A stretch of DNA of 64,000 nucleotides, taken from the NCBI GenBank assembly GCA_965196985.1, contig CBDALO010000043.1, positions 1 through 64,000 of the forward strand, in the 5' to 3' direction. This document shows, piece by piece, positions 1 through 8,105 of the stretch; position 1 is the stretch's first letter; every line of letters begins with the position of its first letter. The notes under the pieces are model-generated. The model saw nothing but the letters and a program-made list of their open reading frames with translations, searched no databases and was not told where the DNA came from. The translations under genes were made by a program, and so were the position numbers. Source of the DNA: 2-12-FULL-35-23 sp965196985. Its GTDB lineage: Bacteria > Pseudomonadota > Gammaproteobacteria > UBA12402.

Positions 1-1
1 A

Positions 2-436
2 ATGGCATTGTTTTGCGTGAAAACAATTAATTTAACAGCTATTGCCGTCGCAATGAATAGCACTGCTAAGTTAGCTTCACGTTATAAGCGAGTCTGTCGT
101 TTTTTTGGCTTGTTCGAAATTGATATGGTTGCAGTTGCTCGTTTTATTTTTAAATGGTTCTTGCTAGACGAACAAAAGGTTCATTTAATTATTGATCGAA
201 CTAATTGGAAGTTAGGTTCAAAAAATATTAACGTGCTAATGTTGTCAGTTGTCTATGGTGGAATTTCAATCCCGCTATTTTGGGAAAACCTTGGGCGAGC
301 AGGTAATTCAAACACAGATCAACGCATTAAATTAATACAGCGCTATATTAATGCCTTTGGGGCAGAAGGTGTAGCGAGTTTATTAGGCGATAGGGAGTTT
401 ATTGGTAAGGTATGGTTTCGCTATTTACTAGATAAC
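2..436 (+). pseudogene. IS4-family transposase, 5' part (split by IS256 copy 1)
   Basis: N-terminal part of a DDE transposase of the IS4 family. The motifs IIDRTNWKLG (first Asp) and SLLGDREFIG (second Asp) are visible. The frame runs to YLLDN at 436 and resumes at 1969 after the IS256 insertion, in frame, as GIHFYIRLKSD. The start may lie outside the window because the open frame begins at base 2. The insertion is flanked by the 8 bp duplication TAGATAAC, so the transposase was intact before the IS256 landed. Family assignment comes from the conserved spacing of the motifs and is fairly sure; the exact IS is not recognised. Confidence 0.85.
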
Positions 437-1968
437 GATAGAGCGTTATTTTGTCTGTAAAAACCAACTTCAGTACTTAGAAAAACCTTTAAAATTCTAA
501 ATGGCACTCTATTGTACCTGTCTCATCGCATAATATCTTAAATTAATTATGCTAATCAATCTAAAAAATTATTTATACCTCAAATTTTTCTCCTCTCAAA
601 ATAAATTATTAACTTTTAGGTAATAGCAATTATATCTCGTTAATAAGAACAAGAATGATCTATCCTAAAACCCTATGAAGCCTTATTATTCACTTCAACT
701 TAAGTATCTAGGTGATCCGCTCCACTGGTCATCAATTTCCACTAAAACAGCTGATACGAGCCTTAGGCACGATTCAGTATTAGGGAAAATTCCAACTGTA
801 TGCGTCCTTCTTTTTACCTCTCTGTTTACGCGCTCAGCTATGTTACTGGTTCTTAATCTTTTTTGATGCGGCCTGTCAAAGTTCATCACTACTAAGCCCT
901 CCGGTATATTCACTTCCAACCAAGAAGAAAGCTCTGGTGCTGTTTGCTGATATTTATCTACCGCCATAGCCAATAGTCTTTCCGACTCATGAATGTTTGA
1001 GGCATTAAATATAGCTGTAATCTCCTCAGCTACTGGTTCCTTCATTGAGCGCTTTGGTATGTGAGCCTGAGCATTTTGCTGCAAATGAAATTGGCAGCGT
1101 TGCCAAGGAACACTGGGGAACACAGCTCTTCTAGCGGCTTTTAGGCCAGTATGAGCGTCGCTAGTAATCAACTCAATACCATGTATACCTCGCTCAACCA
1201 ACTGCTGAAGAAAATCACGCCAATGTACCTCAGCCTCTGATAACGCAACAGAAACACCTAGCACTGTTCTCTTGCCGGTTGATTCATCAAAGCCATAGGC
1301 TATCAATACCGCACAGTCTTGTACTGTGCCGCTAGTGCGCACCTTCTCATAACGTGCATCTAGCCAAAGATATTTTATCTTTCCTAACGGCTTATTTCGC
1401 CATTTCTTTAAATCTTCATCCAACAATTTAGCGCAACGGCTTACCTCTGTGCTTGAAATATCTGTTCCACAGAGTTGCTTTAGCACCTTTTCAACTTTGC
1501 GCGTGGAAACCCCATGCACATACATTTCAGCGACAGCCAGCTTAAGTGCTCTATCAGAGCGTACACCTCGCTCTAAGACTGATGGATAGAAGGCTTCATT
1601 GGAGTCTCTAACCTGCGGTATCTGTAGCTCAAGCTGACCTTGACCTGTGTTAATTAACCTTGGTTTAAAGCCGTTCGCATATCCGTTTCTATCGCCAGTT
1701 CGCTCATAAGGACTGGCATTTAAATGGCGCTCCCTTTCTATTAACATAGCCTCATTCATCAACCTGGAGACAAGCTTAGGTAAAGCTTCAAACCCCTCCA
1801 TCGCTAAAACATGTATGGCTTCTTCGATTAAGTTCTCATTTTTATAGCAGCTCATTGTCATTCCTCTTTTTTGGTTAAGTTTACCTTAAAAGGAATTTCT
1901 AATCTGACTGAGTCGCCTGCTTATTTTCAGCAAGTCAATGGAATTTACAGAAAGGATGGCGCACTAGC
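437..1968 (-). mobile_element. IS256-family element, copy 1 (1532 bp)
   Basis: Imperfect terminal inverted repeats begin GATAGAGCG at the left and GCTAGTGCG at the right, and both continue to TCTGTAAA. The 8 bp target duplication TAGATAAC lies at 429-436 and 1969-1976. The two ends and the 1532 bp length match the other three copies in the window once nested insertions are removed. It carries one transposase gene on the minus strand and AT-rich subterminal DNA at 438-694. Confidence 0.95.
695..1861 (-). CDS. IS256-family (Mutator-type) transposase, copy 1
   Basis: A 388 residue cut-and-paste DDE transposase, the normal length for IS256. LWLDARYEKVR carries the first Asp, ITSDAHTGLKAA the second, and the CQFHLQQNAQAHIPK block is typical of the family; the third acidic residue lies near IAERVNREVKRR. 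The start is preceded by AAAAGAGGAATG, and a second Met (MSCYKNEN) two codons on is an equally good start. It is nearly identical to the copy at 5498-6664, which has Pro for Ala in DSNEAFY. The gene is intact and probably active. Confidence 0.95.
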   Translation of the reverse strand: MTMSCYKNENLIEEAIHVLAMEGFEALPKLVSRLMNEAMLIERERHLNASPYERTGDRNGYANGFKPRLINTGQGQLELQIPQVRDSNEAFYPSVLERGVRSDRALKLAVAEMYVHGVSTRKVEKVLKQLCGTDISSTEVSRCAKLLDEDLKKWRNKPLGKIKYLWLDARYEKVRTSGTVQDCAVLIAYGFDESTGKRTVLGVSVALSEAEVHWRDFLQQLVERGIHGIELITSDAHTGLKAARRAVFPSVPWQRCQFHLQQNAQAHIPKRSMKEPVAEEITAIFNASNIHESERLLAMAVDKYQQTAPELSSWLEVNIPEGLVVMNFDRPHQKRLRTSNIAERVNREVKRRTHTVGIFPNTESCLRLVSAVLVEIDDQWSGSPRYLS

Positions 1969-2558
1969 TAGATAACGGGATACACTTCTATATTAGGCTT
2001 AAATCAGATACAAAGCTTCCTAATGCAAAAGGGAAGTTAGTGAAAGCAAAGTATTTATTTCAGTCAGTTGCCTGTGGCGAGATGAAGTTAATACGAGACT
2101 GTGAAGTTTGGGGATTAAAGTTATCACTGGCTGTAACTCGAGAGGCAGGGGATCTTTTAAAGATTATCGTTACCGACAATCATCCTTCTGACGCTTTAGC
2201 TGTTTATCAGTTAAGGCAAAATATTGAAACCTTATTTGGTTGTTTAAAAACCCGAGGTTACCGCTTTGAGGACACGCATCTAACAGATCCAGCAAAAATA
2301 AATAAATTACTAGTCTTGCTAGCGATTGGATTTTGCTGGGCCTACAAAATGGGCGAGTGGAAAAATGAAAATATAGAAGCAATAAAAATAAAAGCTCATG
2401 GTAGAAGATCCGTGAGTATATTTCGGTATGGCTTAGATTTTTTGCGCGATACTTTTTTAAAATTACATGATCATTACGAGGATTTTAAGCAGTGCATCAA
2501 GCAACTACAGACTAAAAAACGCCCGAAGTTACGGATGGTTACTGGGGGCAGGCTATGA
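1969..2558 (+). pseudogene. IS4-family transposase, 3' part
   Basis: Continuation of the transposase that starts at the window edge. After the TAGATAAC duplication the frame reads GIHFYIRLKSD and on to QNIETLFGCLKTRGYRFED, which holds the catalytic Glu of IS4 transposases with the downstream THLTD block. Read across the IS256 the two parts join without a frameshift, so the only lesion is the insertion. The gene ends at TGA 2556-2558. Confidence 0.85.
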
Positions 2559-2636
2559 TTTTTGTCCAGTACAAATACTTTTTACTCCAACCTTACATTA
2601 GATTACCCTGTGTAGTTGGGCGGACATGCTTTAAAT

Positions 2637-2732
2637 GAAACATAATAAAGCATTTAAGCTGCATAACTAAAAAATAATTGAAATATTATCCACAGATCAG
2701 GCGCTTTTTTACACGAATATCCCTAATACCCT
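2637..2732. repeat. Half copy of the 46.7 kb MITE-like repeat
   Basis: This stretch matches, in reverse orientation, the left part of the inverted-repeat element at 46707-46945: the block TTGAAATATTATCCACAGAT, then TTTTTACACGAATAT and CCTAATACCCT. Only one terminus is present. It directly abuts the remnant of an XRE regulator, so the element seems to have truncated that gene. Confidence 0.7.
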
Positions 2733-2734
2733 AA

Positions 2735-2821
2735 TTAGAGCGTGGAGAGAGACAGCCAAGCACACCAGTCTTAAAAAAACTTGCTAAGGCACTTAGAGTT
2801 TCATTAGATGACTTAATTTAA
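2735..2821 (+). pseudogene. C-terminal remnant of an XRE/HTH_3 regulator
   Basis: The frame reads LERGERQPSTPVLKKL then AKALRVSLDDLI and stop. This is the standard end of an XRE-type helix-turn-helix domain (recognition helix end, then the KLAKAL.VSLDDL helix). Nothing of the N-terminal half remains, because upstream sequence is the MITE terminus. It may be the relic of an antitoxin or a phage-type repressor; it is too short to decide. Confidence 0.65.
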
Positions 2822-2823
2822 GT

Positions 2824-3357
2824 TTAGTTATTTGTGGGCGAGGGTGAACTACTAACTAATACTTCTTCGTCATCACCATATGCCTCATTACTACTACCAT
2901 TAGCAGCCTCTACATCTGTGTTTAAATTTGATGTTTCAGAAGGTGACTGCCAGAAACAACAAGAAGCTAGTTTACCTGATACTTTACCTAAAATACCAGA
3001 AGCCAAAACATTAGGCCCATTATTATAGCATTGGGTTAAAAACCCATTACCTGATAACGCTGCTGCGGTAGAGGTTGCGTGCATTGCTAGAGCTGCTACA
3101 CCGTATTCTACAGTTTTTCTTTGATCAACTGCTGCGGTATCTTCAGAATCACCTAAACTGCTGGTTATGGTGCTTTTCACTAAAGCTAACACCATTGGTA
3201 CAGAATTAATTAGCAGGGTTAATTGGTAAGGCTGAAAGGTTTCCAATGCTTCCGGAGCAAAATAATTCATTAGCTGATTAGCAGCAACGCCAACAACATT
3301 ATTAATAAAAAGCCACTTTGCAAATTCTTTGGATCTTGGTTTTGATAATGTCGGCAT
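2824..3357 (-). CDS. Hypothetical protein, possible membrane-associated
   Basis: A 177 residue protein that I do not recognise. It begins with a basic stretch (MPTLSKPRSKEFAKW). The middle, about residues 15-65 and 85-125, is rich in small and hydrophobic residues (NNVVGVAANQLMNYF, VAALAMHATSTAAALSG) and could form short membrane or amphipathic helices. The last 45 residues are acidic and Ser/Asn-rich with no clear fold. Its start has only a weak Shine-Dalgarno (GGAAAGGGAATAGC). It runs opposite to the toxin-antitoxin genes that follow. A secreted or host-directed protein is possible but unsupported. Confidence 0.55.
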   Translation of the reverse strand: MPTLSKPRSKEFAKWLFINNVVGVAANQLMNYFAPEALETFQPYQLTLLINSVPMVLALVKSTITSSLGDSEDTAAVDQRKTVEYGVAALAMHATSTAAALSGNGFLTQCYNNGPNVLASGILGKVSGKLASCCFWQSPSETSNLNTDVEAANGSSNEAYGDDEEVLVSSSPSPTNN

Positions 3358-3450
3358 CTGCTATTCCCTTTCCTTACTCATTATAAAAGTGCTTTAACTT
3401 AATTGATTTTATTAACCTTTAATTAAGTGAATCTTAAAGCATGAGATAAA

Positions 3451-3499
3451 TATCCTATGGTAAATTAGGGATATCTGTTAATATATAAGATATAGGATA
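3451..3499 (+). promoter_or_regulatory. Inverted-repeat operator upstream of the toxin-antitoxin operon
   Basis: TATCCTAT at 3451-3458 and ATAGGATA at 3492-3499 form an exact 8 bp inverted repeat just upstream of the antitoxin start at 3516, with a further GGATATC between them. Type II antitoxins usually bind such palindromes to autoregulate. The region is AT-rich (TATATAAGATATA) and could hold the -10 element. Confidence 0.5.
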
Positions 3500-3515
3500 T
3501 ATTAAAAGGTGTGCA

Positions 3516-3749
3516 ATGAACAAAATCCTGATATCTATGCCTGACCAGTTAGCTGCTCGTATGAAAGCAGCGATCCCGTCACGACAGCGTAGCAAAGTGA
3601 TCGCAAAACTCATCGAAGAGGAGGTGAGTAAGCGTGAGCAATCCTTGTTCGACTGTGCTGCTGCAGTTGAAAAAGACACTGCGCTCAATGAAGAAATGAA
3701 GGAGTGGGATTTAACGAGTGGTGATGGGTTAGACAATGAATCGTGGTGA
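3516..3749 (+). CDS. MazE/PemI-like antitoxin
   Basis: A 77 residue protein beginning MNKILISMPDQLAARMKA, a short beta strand followed by a helix as in ribbon-helix-helix antitoxins. The acidic C-terminal half (EKDTALNEEMKEWD) is the expected toxin-neutralising tail. The preceding AAAGGTGTGCA is a plausible ribosome site. The 3' end overlaps the toxin gene by 14 bases, the normal arrangement for translational coupling of type II pairs. It should bind the PemK-like product and repress the operon at the palindrome upstream. The family call is from layout and sequence character; the exact subfamily is unsure. Confidence 0.85.
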   Translation: MNKILISMPDQLAARMKAAIPSRQRSKVIAKLIEEEVSKREQSLFDCAAAVEKDTALNEEMKEWDLTSGDGLDNESW

Positions 3750-4056
3750 TATTTACTGGGTTGATTTGAACCCAACAAAAGGGTCTGAAATTAACAAGCT
3801 TCGACCCTGCGTGTTGGTCGGCGCAACCCCCATCAATCAGGCAAGGCGAACGGTTGTTGTTGTTCCTCTTTCAACCTCAGCAAAAGTAAGACCACCCATT
3901 GCGATTTCTGTGTCTTGCAAAGAGAGGGGGGTCACTGCGATTTGTGACCAAATTCGCACCATTGATAAAAGCCGACTTCGCCATTTAATGTGCTCAATAA
4001 GCATGGCTGATTTGCAAGCTTTAGAAGATGGCTTACGGCAGGTGCTCTGCCTCTAA
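3736..4056 (+). CDS. MazF/PemK-family toxin (mRNA interferase)
   Basis: A 106 residue PemK/MazF fold protein, predicted ribosome-independent or ribosome-linked endoribonuclease. Family hallmarks are MNRGDIYWVDLNPTKGSE at the N terminus (RGDIYWVDL..TKGSE), RPCVLVG, VVVVPLST and the DQIRTIDKSRL block that carries the Arg/Thr active-site residues. The length matches ChpB/MazF (about 110). It overlaps the antitoxin and is followed by a strong terminator at 4280. No lesions are seen, so the pair is probably functional. Confidence 0.93.
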   Translation: MNRGDIYWVDLNPTKGSEINKLRPCVLVGATPINQARRTVVVVPLSTSAKVRPPIAISVSCKERGVTAICDQIRTIDKSRLRHLMCSISMADLQALEDGLRQVLCL

Positions 4057-4279
4057 TTTTCCGATCTCCCGATCTAAAAAATTAACCTAACTAATTTAAA
4101 GGTAGTTTTTCACAGGCTATTTTCATCAAAAACTCGTTAGTTTTTATATTTTTTAAACAATCTATAGTGAAATTAATGACAAACGAATTGGCTTGCCACC
4201 TTTACTGAACCCGCTTTTAAGTAAACCGTATAACCAACAATAACAATGAGAAGAAGAATAAAAAAATAACTACAAAGAA

Positions 4280-4312
4280 AGCCGGAATAATAACAATACT
4301 CCGGCTTTTTTA
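4280..4312. terminator. Rho-independent terminator
   Basis: AGCCGGA (4280-4286) pairs with TCCGGCT (4300-4306), followed by a T6 tract on the plus strand. The opposite side is A-rich (TTTCTTTG on the minus strand), so it may also end the minus-strand lipoprotein transcript that stops at 4334. Confidence 0.85.
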
Positions 4313-4333
4313 TACTATGTTGCAAATTTAATC

Positions 4334-4720
4334 TTAATAGTGCGTAGTATCATAGTTTGATACAGCATTAACTATGCGATTAATAACAGCCTTGTTATTT
4401 AAGTCTGAAACATCAATACCACTAAATAACTTAGATCTTTTACTGTACTCAACCATTGCTTTGAAAAATTGAGGGCAGTGATTTTTCTCATGTGTTATTG
4501 GATTATCAAAATGACTCGGATTTGTAACACAAATGTTATATGTATCAAGGTTAGCACTAAAAACCTTAGTTTTTTCTGAGGCATATGCTTGAGCATCTGA
4601 CAAAAACTTCACTACATCCTTTTTAGGCTCCTTCAATAATTTATTGTCGCCGTGATGACAACCAGCGAGTAGGGCGGTAGCCGTAATCACGCCCAGTAAT
4701 GCAATTGCTTGTTTCTTCAT
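4334..4720 (-). CDS. Small lipoprotein of unknown function
   Basis: A 128 residue protein with a lipoprotein signal: MKKQAIALLGVITATALLAGC, with the lipobox LAGC placing the modified Cys near residue 21. The mature part is about 108 residues with two further Cys (ICVTN and NHCPQFF) that could form a disulfide. The NxxxC..FFKAM pattern recalls small EexN-like lipoproteins near conjugation genes, but there are no such genes here, so I leave it unnamed. It has a good ribosome site (AAAGGGAGTAGTAACTT). It is preceded by another minus-strand ORF 21 bases away and may share its transcript. Confidence 0.75.
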   Translation of the reverse strand: MKKQAIALLGVITATALLAGCHHGDNKLLKEPKKDVVKFLSDAQAYASEKTKVFSANLDTYNICVTNPSHFDNPITHEKNHCPQFFKAMVEYSKRSKLFSGIDVSDLNNKAVINRIVNAVSNYDTTHY

Positions 4721-4741
4721 AAGTTACTACTCCCTTTAAAA

Positions 4742-5200
4742 TTAATTGACTTCGGTTTTATCGTAAACAACCTTAAGATTCTTTATCCCGTTAGCTTCAA
4801 ACTCATTGGCATATTTTTTCTCATATTCTGATAACGTATGAATCCGATCTATTACGCTCAAATTATTAAATTTATCTTCGCCCAGCTCATTAATAGCATC
4901 ACGTTTAGCTAGATCATTAATAAGTATTTGCCACATAGTTTCATAGTCGTAGCGCTCTATGTATTGTTCTTGTGCTTTATCTTCAAGCGTTCCAGTTGGA
5001 TGAACGCCAGAGAGTTCCGTGACTCTCTCTAAAATATCTTCCGCTTGCATTTCTTTATAGAGGGAGAAGATTTTTTGAATTAGAACATTAAACGGATTCT
5101 CCGGATCACTTTCAACCTGATTCGAGTCCATTACCCAATCTGCTATATATAGTAGCTCAACTAATAATCGATATTCTTTTTTTGTAAAATGTATCTTCAT
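4742..5200 (-). CDS. Hypothetical protein
   Basis: A 152 residue acidic, helix-rich cytoplasmic protein (MKIHFTKKEYRLLVELLYIADWVM at the start). I do not recognise the family. No signal peptide or membrane segment is visible. It lies 21 bases upstream of the lipoprotein gene on the same strand, with ATTTAATGAGGGTT before its start. It sits between the lipoprotein and a broken MFS gene and shows no lesion. Function unknown. Confidence 0.7.
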   Translation of the reverse strand: MKIHFTKKEYRLLVELLYIADWVMDSNQVESDPENPFNVLIQKIFSLYKEMQAEDILERVTELSGVHPTGTLEDKAQEQYIERYDYETMWQILINDLAKRDAINELGEDKFNNLSVIDRIHTLSEYEKKYANEFEANGIKNLKVVYDKTEVN

Positions 5201-5214
5201 TTAACCCTCATTAT

Positions 5215-5390
5215 TTAATCAATATGAAACACCGCTAAGGCCAAACCAATCAAACCCGTTATCATAACGTATTGATAAAAATTCGAGTGGAAGTGAAAGA
5301 GCGTTTGCCCATGATGCAAAGTATTCATCACAATCACACCCACCAGCGTTGCAGCTAACGGTAACAATAAACTGCGCGTTGAGCTTTTAA
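5215..5390 (-). pseudogene. MFS transporter, C-terminal fragment
   Basis: On the minus strand the frame entering from the IS256 junction reads STRSLLLPLAATLVGV, then VMNTLHHGQTLFHFHSN, and ends in a transmembrane helix (YVMITGLIGLALAVF) and stop at 5215. This is the end of the same MFS gene whose start is at 10019. The N-terminal fragment breaks off near residue 115 (FVGCLKL) and this part corresponds to roughly the last 55 residues, so about 250 codons are gone between them. The IS256 here lacks a target duplication, which points to a deletion next to it. Confidence 0.75.
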
Positions 5391-6922
5391 GCTAGTGCGC
5401 CATCCTTTCTGTAAATTCCATTGACTTGCTGAAAATAAGCAGGCGACTCAGTCAGATTAGAAATTCCTTTTAAGGTAAACTTAACCAAAAAAGAGGAATG
5501 ACAATGAGCTGCTATAAAAATGAGAACTTAATCGAAGAAGCCATACATGTTTTAGCGATGGAGGGGTTTGAAGCTTTACCTAAGCTTGTCTCCAGGTTGA
5601 TGAATGAGGCTATGTTAATAGAAAGGGAGCGCCATTTAAATGCCAGTCCTTATGAGCGAACTGGCGATAGAAACGGATATGCGAACGGCTTTAAACCAAG
5701 GTTAATTAACACAGGTCAAGGTCAGCTTGAGCTACAGATACCGCAGGTTAGAGACTCCAATGAACCCTTCTATCCATCAGTCTTAGAGCGAGGTGTACGC
5801 TCTGATAGAGCACTTAAGCTGGCTGTCGCTGAAATGTATGTGCATGGGGTTTCCACGCGCAAAGTTGAAAAGGTGCTAAAGCAACTCTGTGGAACAGATA
5901 TTTCAAGCACAGAGGTAAGCCGTTGCGCTAAATTGTTGGATGAAGATTTAAAGAAATGGCGAAATAAGCCGTTAGGAAAGATAAAATATCTTTGGCTAGA
6001 TGCACGTTATGAGAAGGTGCGCACTAGCGGCACAGTACAAGACTGTGCGGTATTGATAGCCTATGGCTTTGATGAATCAACCGGCAAGAGAACAGTGCTA
6101 GGTGTTTCTGTTGCGTTATCAGAGGCTGAGGTACATTGGCGTGATTTTCTTCAGCAGTTGGTTGAGCGAGGTATACATGGTATTGAGTTGATTACTAGCG
6201 ACGCTCATACTGGCCTAAAAGCCGCTAGAAGAGCTGTGTTCCCCAGTGTTCCTTGGCAACGCTGCCAATTTCATTTGCAGCAAAATGCTCAGGCTCACAT
6301 ACCAAAGCGCTCAATGAAGGAACCAGTAGCTGAGGAGATTACAGCTATATTTAATGCCTCAAACATTCATGAGTCGGAAAGACTATTGGCTATGGCGGTA
6401 GATAAATATCAGCAAACAGCACCAGAGCTTTCTTCTTGGTTGGAAGTGAACATACCGGAGGGCTTAGTAGTGATGAACTTTGACAGGCCGCATCAAAAAA
6501 GATTAAGAACCAGTAACATAGCTGAGCGCGTAAACAGAGAGGTAAAAAGAAGGACGCATACAGTTGGAATTTTCCCTAATACTGAATCGTGCCTAAGGCT
6601 CGTATCAGCTGTTTTAGTGGAAATTGATGACCAGTGGAGCGGATCACCTAGATACTTAAGTTGAAGTGAATAATAAGGCTTCATAGGGTTTTAGGATAGA
6701 TCATTCTTGTTCTTATTAACGAGATATAATTGCTATTACCTAAAAGTTAATAATTTATTTTGAGAGGAGAAAAATTTGAGGTATAAATAATTTTTTAGAT
6801 TGATTAGCATAATTAATTTAAGATATTATGCGATGAGACAGGTACAATAGAGTGCCATTTAGAATTTTAAAGGTTTTTCTAAGTACTGAAGTTGGTTTTT
6901 ACAGACAAAATAACGCTCTATC
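5391..6922 (+). mobile_element. IS256-family element, copy 2 (1532 bp)
   Basis: Full-length element with GCTAGTGCG at the left end and the complementary CGCTCTATC at the right. The flanks differ (GCTTTTAA on the left, AAGTTTTA on the right), so there is no target duplication. This fits a deletion adjacent to the element or recombination between two copies. Confidence 0.93.
5498..6664 (+). CDS. IS256-family transposase, copy 2
   Basis: Intact 388 residue transposase with the same DDE motifs as copy 1. The only difference seen in the protein is Pro instead of Ala in DSNEPFYPSV. It has the same AAAAGAGGAATG start context. Oriented opposite to the MFS gene it interrupts. Confidence 0.95.
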   Translation: MTMSCYKNENLIEEAIHVLAMEGFEALPKLVSRLMNEAMLIERERHLNASPYERTGDRNGYANGFKPRLINTGQGQLELQIPQVRDSNEPFYPSVLERGVRSDRALKLAVAEMYVHGVSTRKVEKVLKQLCGTDISSTEVSRCAKLLDEDLKKWRNKPLGKIKYLWLDARYEKVRTSGTVQDCAVLIAYGFDESTGKRTVLGVSVALSEAEVHWRDFLQQLVERGIHGIELITSDAHTGLKAARRAVFPSVPWQRCQFHLQQNAQAHIPKRSMKEPVAEEITAIFNASNIHESERLLAMAVDKYQQTAPELSSWLEVNIPEGLVVMNFDRPHQKRLRTSNIAERVNREVKRRTHTVGIFPNTESCLRLVSAVLVEIDDQWSGSPRYLS

Positions 6923-7155
6923 AAGTTTTAAACAGCCAACAAATGAAAAAGCTGAGCCAATGCCCATAGCAATTCGTGCCAAATTAGCAACCCATAAGTG
7001 CTGGCTATAGCTACTAGTAGGGCGGCTAAACAAAGTAGGCGATGAATGCCAAAGCGATCTAAAATAACCCCGGCTGGGATTTGCATAATGGCATAAGCTT
7101 AGTAGTAGCAGGCAGATAGAACGCCTAAGGTTTCTGCATCAACCCTGAAGGTGTG
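6923..7155 (-). pseudogene. MFS transporter, middle fragment
   Basis: Minus-strand frame after the IS66 junction: FRVDAETLGVLSACYY, a TAA stop, then AYAIMQIPAGVILDRFG and IHRLLCLAALLVAIAST; after a frameshift it continues ANLARIAMGIGSAFSF and VGCLKL at the IS256 junction. This is the second and third helix region of an MFS carrier with the loop 2-3 motif AGVILDRFG(I)HR. It has one in-frame stop and one frameshift in addition to the two insertions, so the gene has been decaying for some time. Confidence 0.85.
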
Positions 7156-7244
7156 GTGAGCTTGCGGCAAGCATGTGTGCATTAGGTCAGCTAGTTACTT
7201 TATCCTAAAGGACCGATAGTAAAACTATTTAGAAAGGTCCTATT

Positions 7245-7685
7245 ATGTTTGGCAAAACATTTGATAAAAAAGTCGTTACACCCAAGTCAGCAACACCTTC
7301 AACACTAGATAATATTGCTCAATCGCTCAAGTCATGGCGTTCATCATCAAAAGAGCCATGGGAGATTCCAGAAGACCTTTGGGTGAAAATTATTGCGCTC
7401 TATCCTGCTTATACAAAAAAGGACATTACTGAACGATTATCAATCAGCTCTAAACGGCTCAACAAAAAAATTAATGAAAAAGAATTATTAGCCAGCAGTA
7501 CATCAGTTGCCAATTCTGATGATGACCAAGCCGATGAATGTTTTGTTGAAGCCACTATTCAGGATTCAGTTGTGCTTTCACAGCAACTGATTAGCATTAC
7601 AAGAACTGATGGCGTCGTGTTACAACTGCCTAAGCCGGAGTATGCTGAAACCATTAATCTGATTCTTACTTTTTGCAAGGGGTAG
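7245..7685 (+). CDS. tnpA: IS66 accessory protein TnpA
   Basis: A 146 residue IS66 orf1-type protein. The N-terminal half is basic and Ser-rich, and the middle reads PEDLWVKIIALYPAYTKKD with LSISSKRLNKKI, a helix-turn-helix like pattern as expected for the DNA-binding TnpA. The last part (QLISITRTDGVVLQLPKP) matches the GVKLELP-type end of the family. It stops 3 bases before tnpB. Start preceded by AAAGGTCCTATT. Confidence 0.85.
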   Translation: MFGKTFDKKVVTPKSATPSTLDNIAQSLKSWRSSSKEPWEIPEDLWVKIIALYPAYTKKDITERLSISSKRLNKKINEKELLASSTSVANSDDDQADECFVEATIQDSVVLSQQLISITRTDGVVLQLPKPEYAETINLILTFCKG

Positions 7686-7688
7686 TGT

Positions 7689-8105
7689 ATGCTGCAATTC
7701 ACGCCTCAAATGAGGCTATTGTTATCAGTCAGACCTGCTGATTTTAGAAAGGGTATTGATGCTTTAGTTGCGCTTTGCCAGCAACGGCTGGGTGAGGATC
7801 CATTCTCTGGTACGGTCTTTGCTTTTACGAATAGCCGCCGTACCTCAGTGAAACTTCTAGTTTATGATGGCAATGGATTCTGGCTTTGTCTAAAGCGTTT
7901 TTCGCAAGGAAAGTTACAATGGTGGCCAAACTCCCACTCAGCCACGTACCATATCGATAGCACGCAGCTAATGATTCTGCTTAACCAAGGTAACCCTATC
8001 ACTAGTCATCTCGGTGAGCCATGGAGAAGGCTCGCTAGTCAACCTCCTGTAATAAGTCAAGCGGCCTCTTCATCGACCAAACCTCCTTTATCTTCAATCT
8101 GGTAA
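7689..8105 (+). CDS. tnpB: IS66 accessory protein TnpB (Orf2)
   Basis: A 138 residue TnpB of IS66. The hallmarks are RPADFRKGIDALVALCQQ, DPFSGTVFAFTNSRR, VKLLVYDGNGFWLCLKRF and the LGEPWRRL end. Function in transposition is required but biochemically undefined. The last 20 residues (after LASQ) are translated from the region that overlaps the 3' end of tnpC on the other strand by 49 bases, so the two genes converge and overlap tail to tail. Confidence 0.92.
   Translation: MLQFTPQMRLLLSVRPADFRKGIDALVALCQQRLGEDPFSGTVFAFTNSRRTSVKLLVYDGNGFWLCLKRFSQGKLQWWPNSHSATYHIDSTQLMILLNQGNPITSHLGEPWRRLASQPPVISQAASSSTKPPLSSIW

Noticed and set aside
4334..4720. EexN conjugation entry-exclusion lipoprotein
   Set aside because: Only size, lipobox and two Cys agree, and there are no conjugation genes in the window.
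6493..6684. 63 residue ORF on the strand opposite each IS256 transposase
   Set aside because: It repeats at every IS256 copy only because it is the reverse strand of the transposase 3' end. No ribosome site and no independent conservation.
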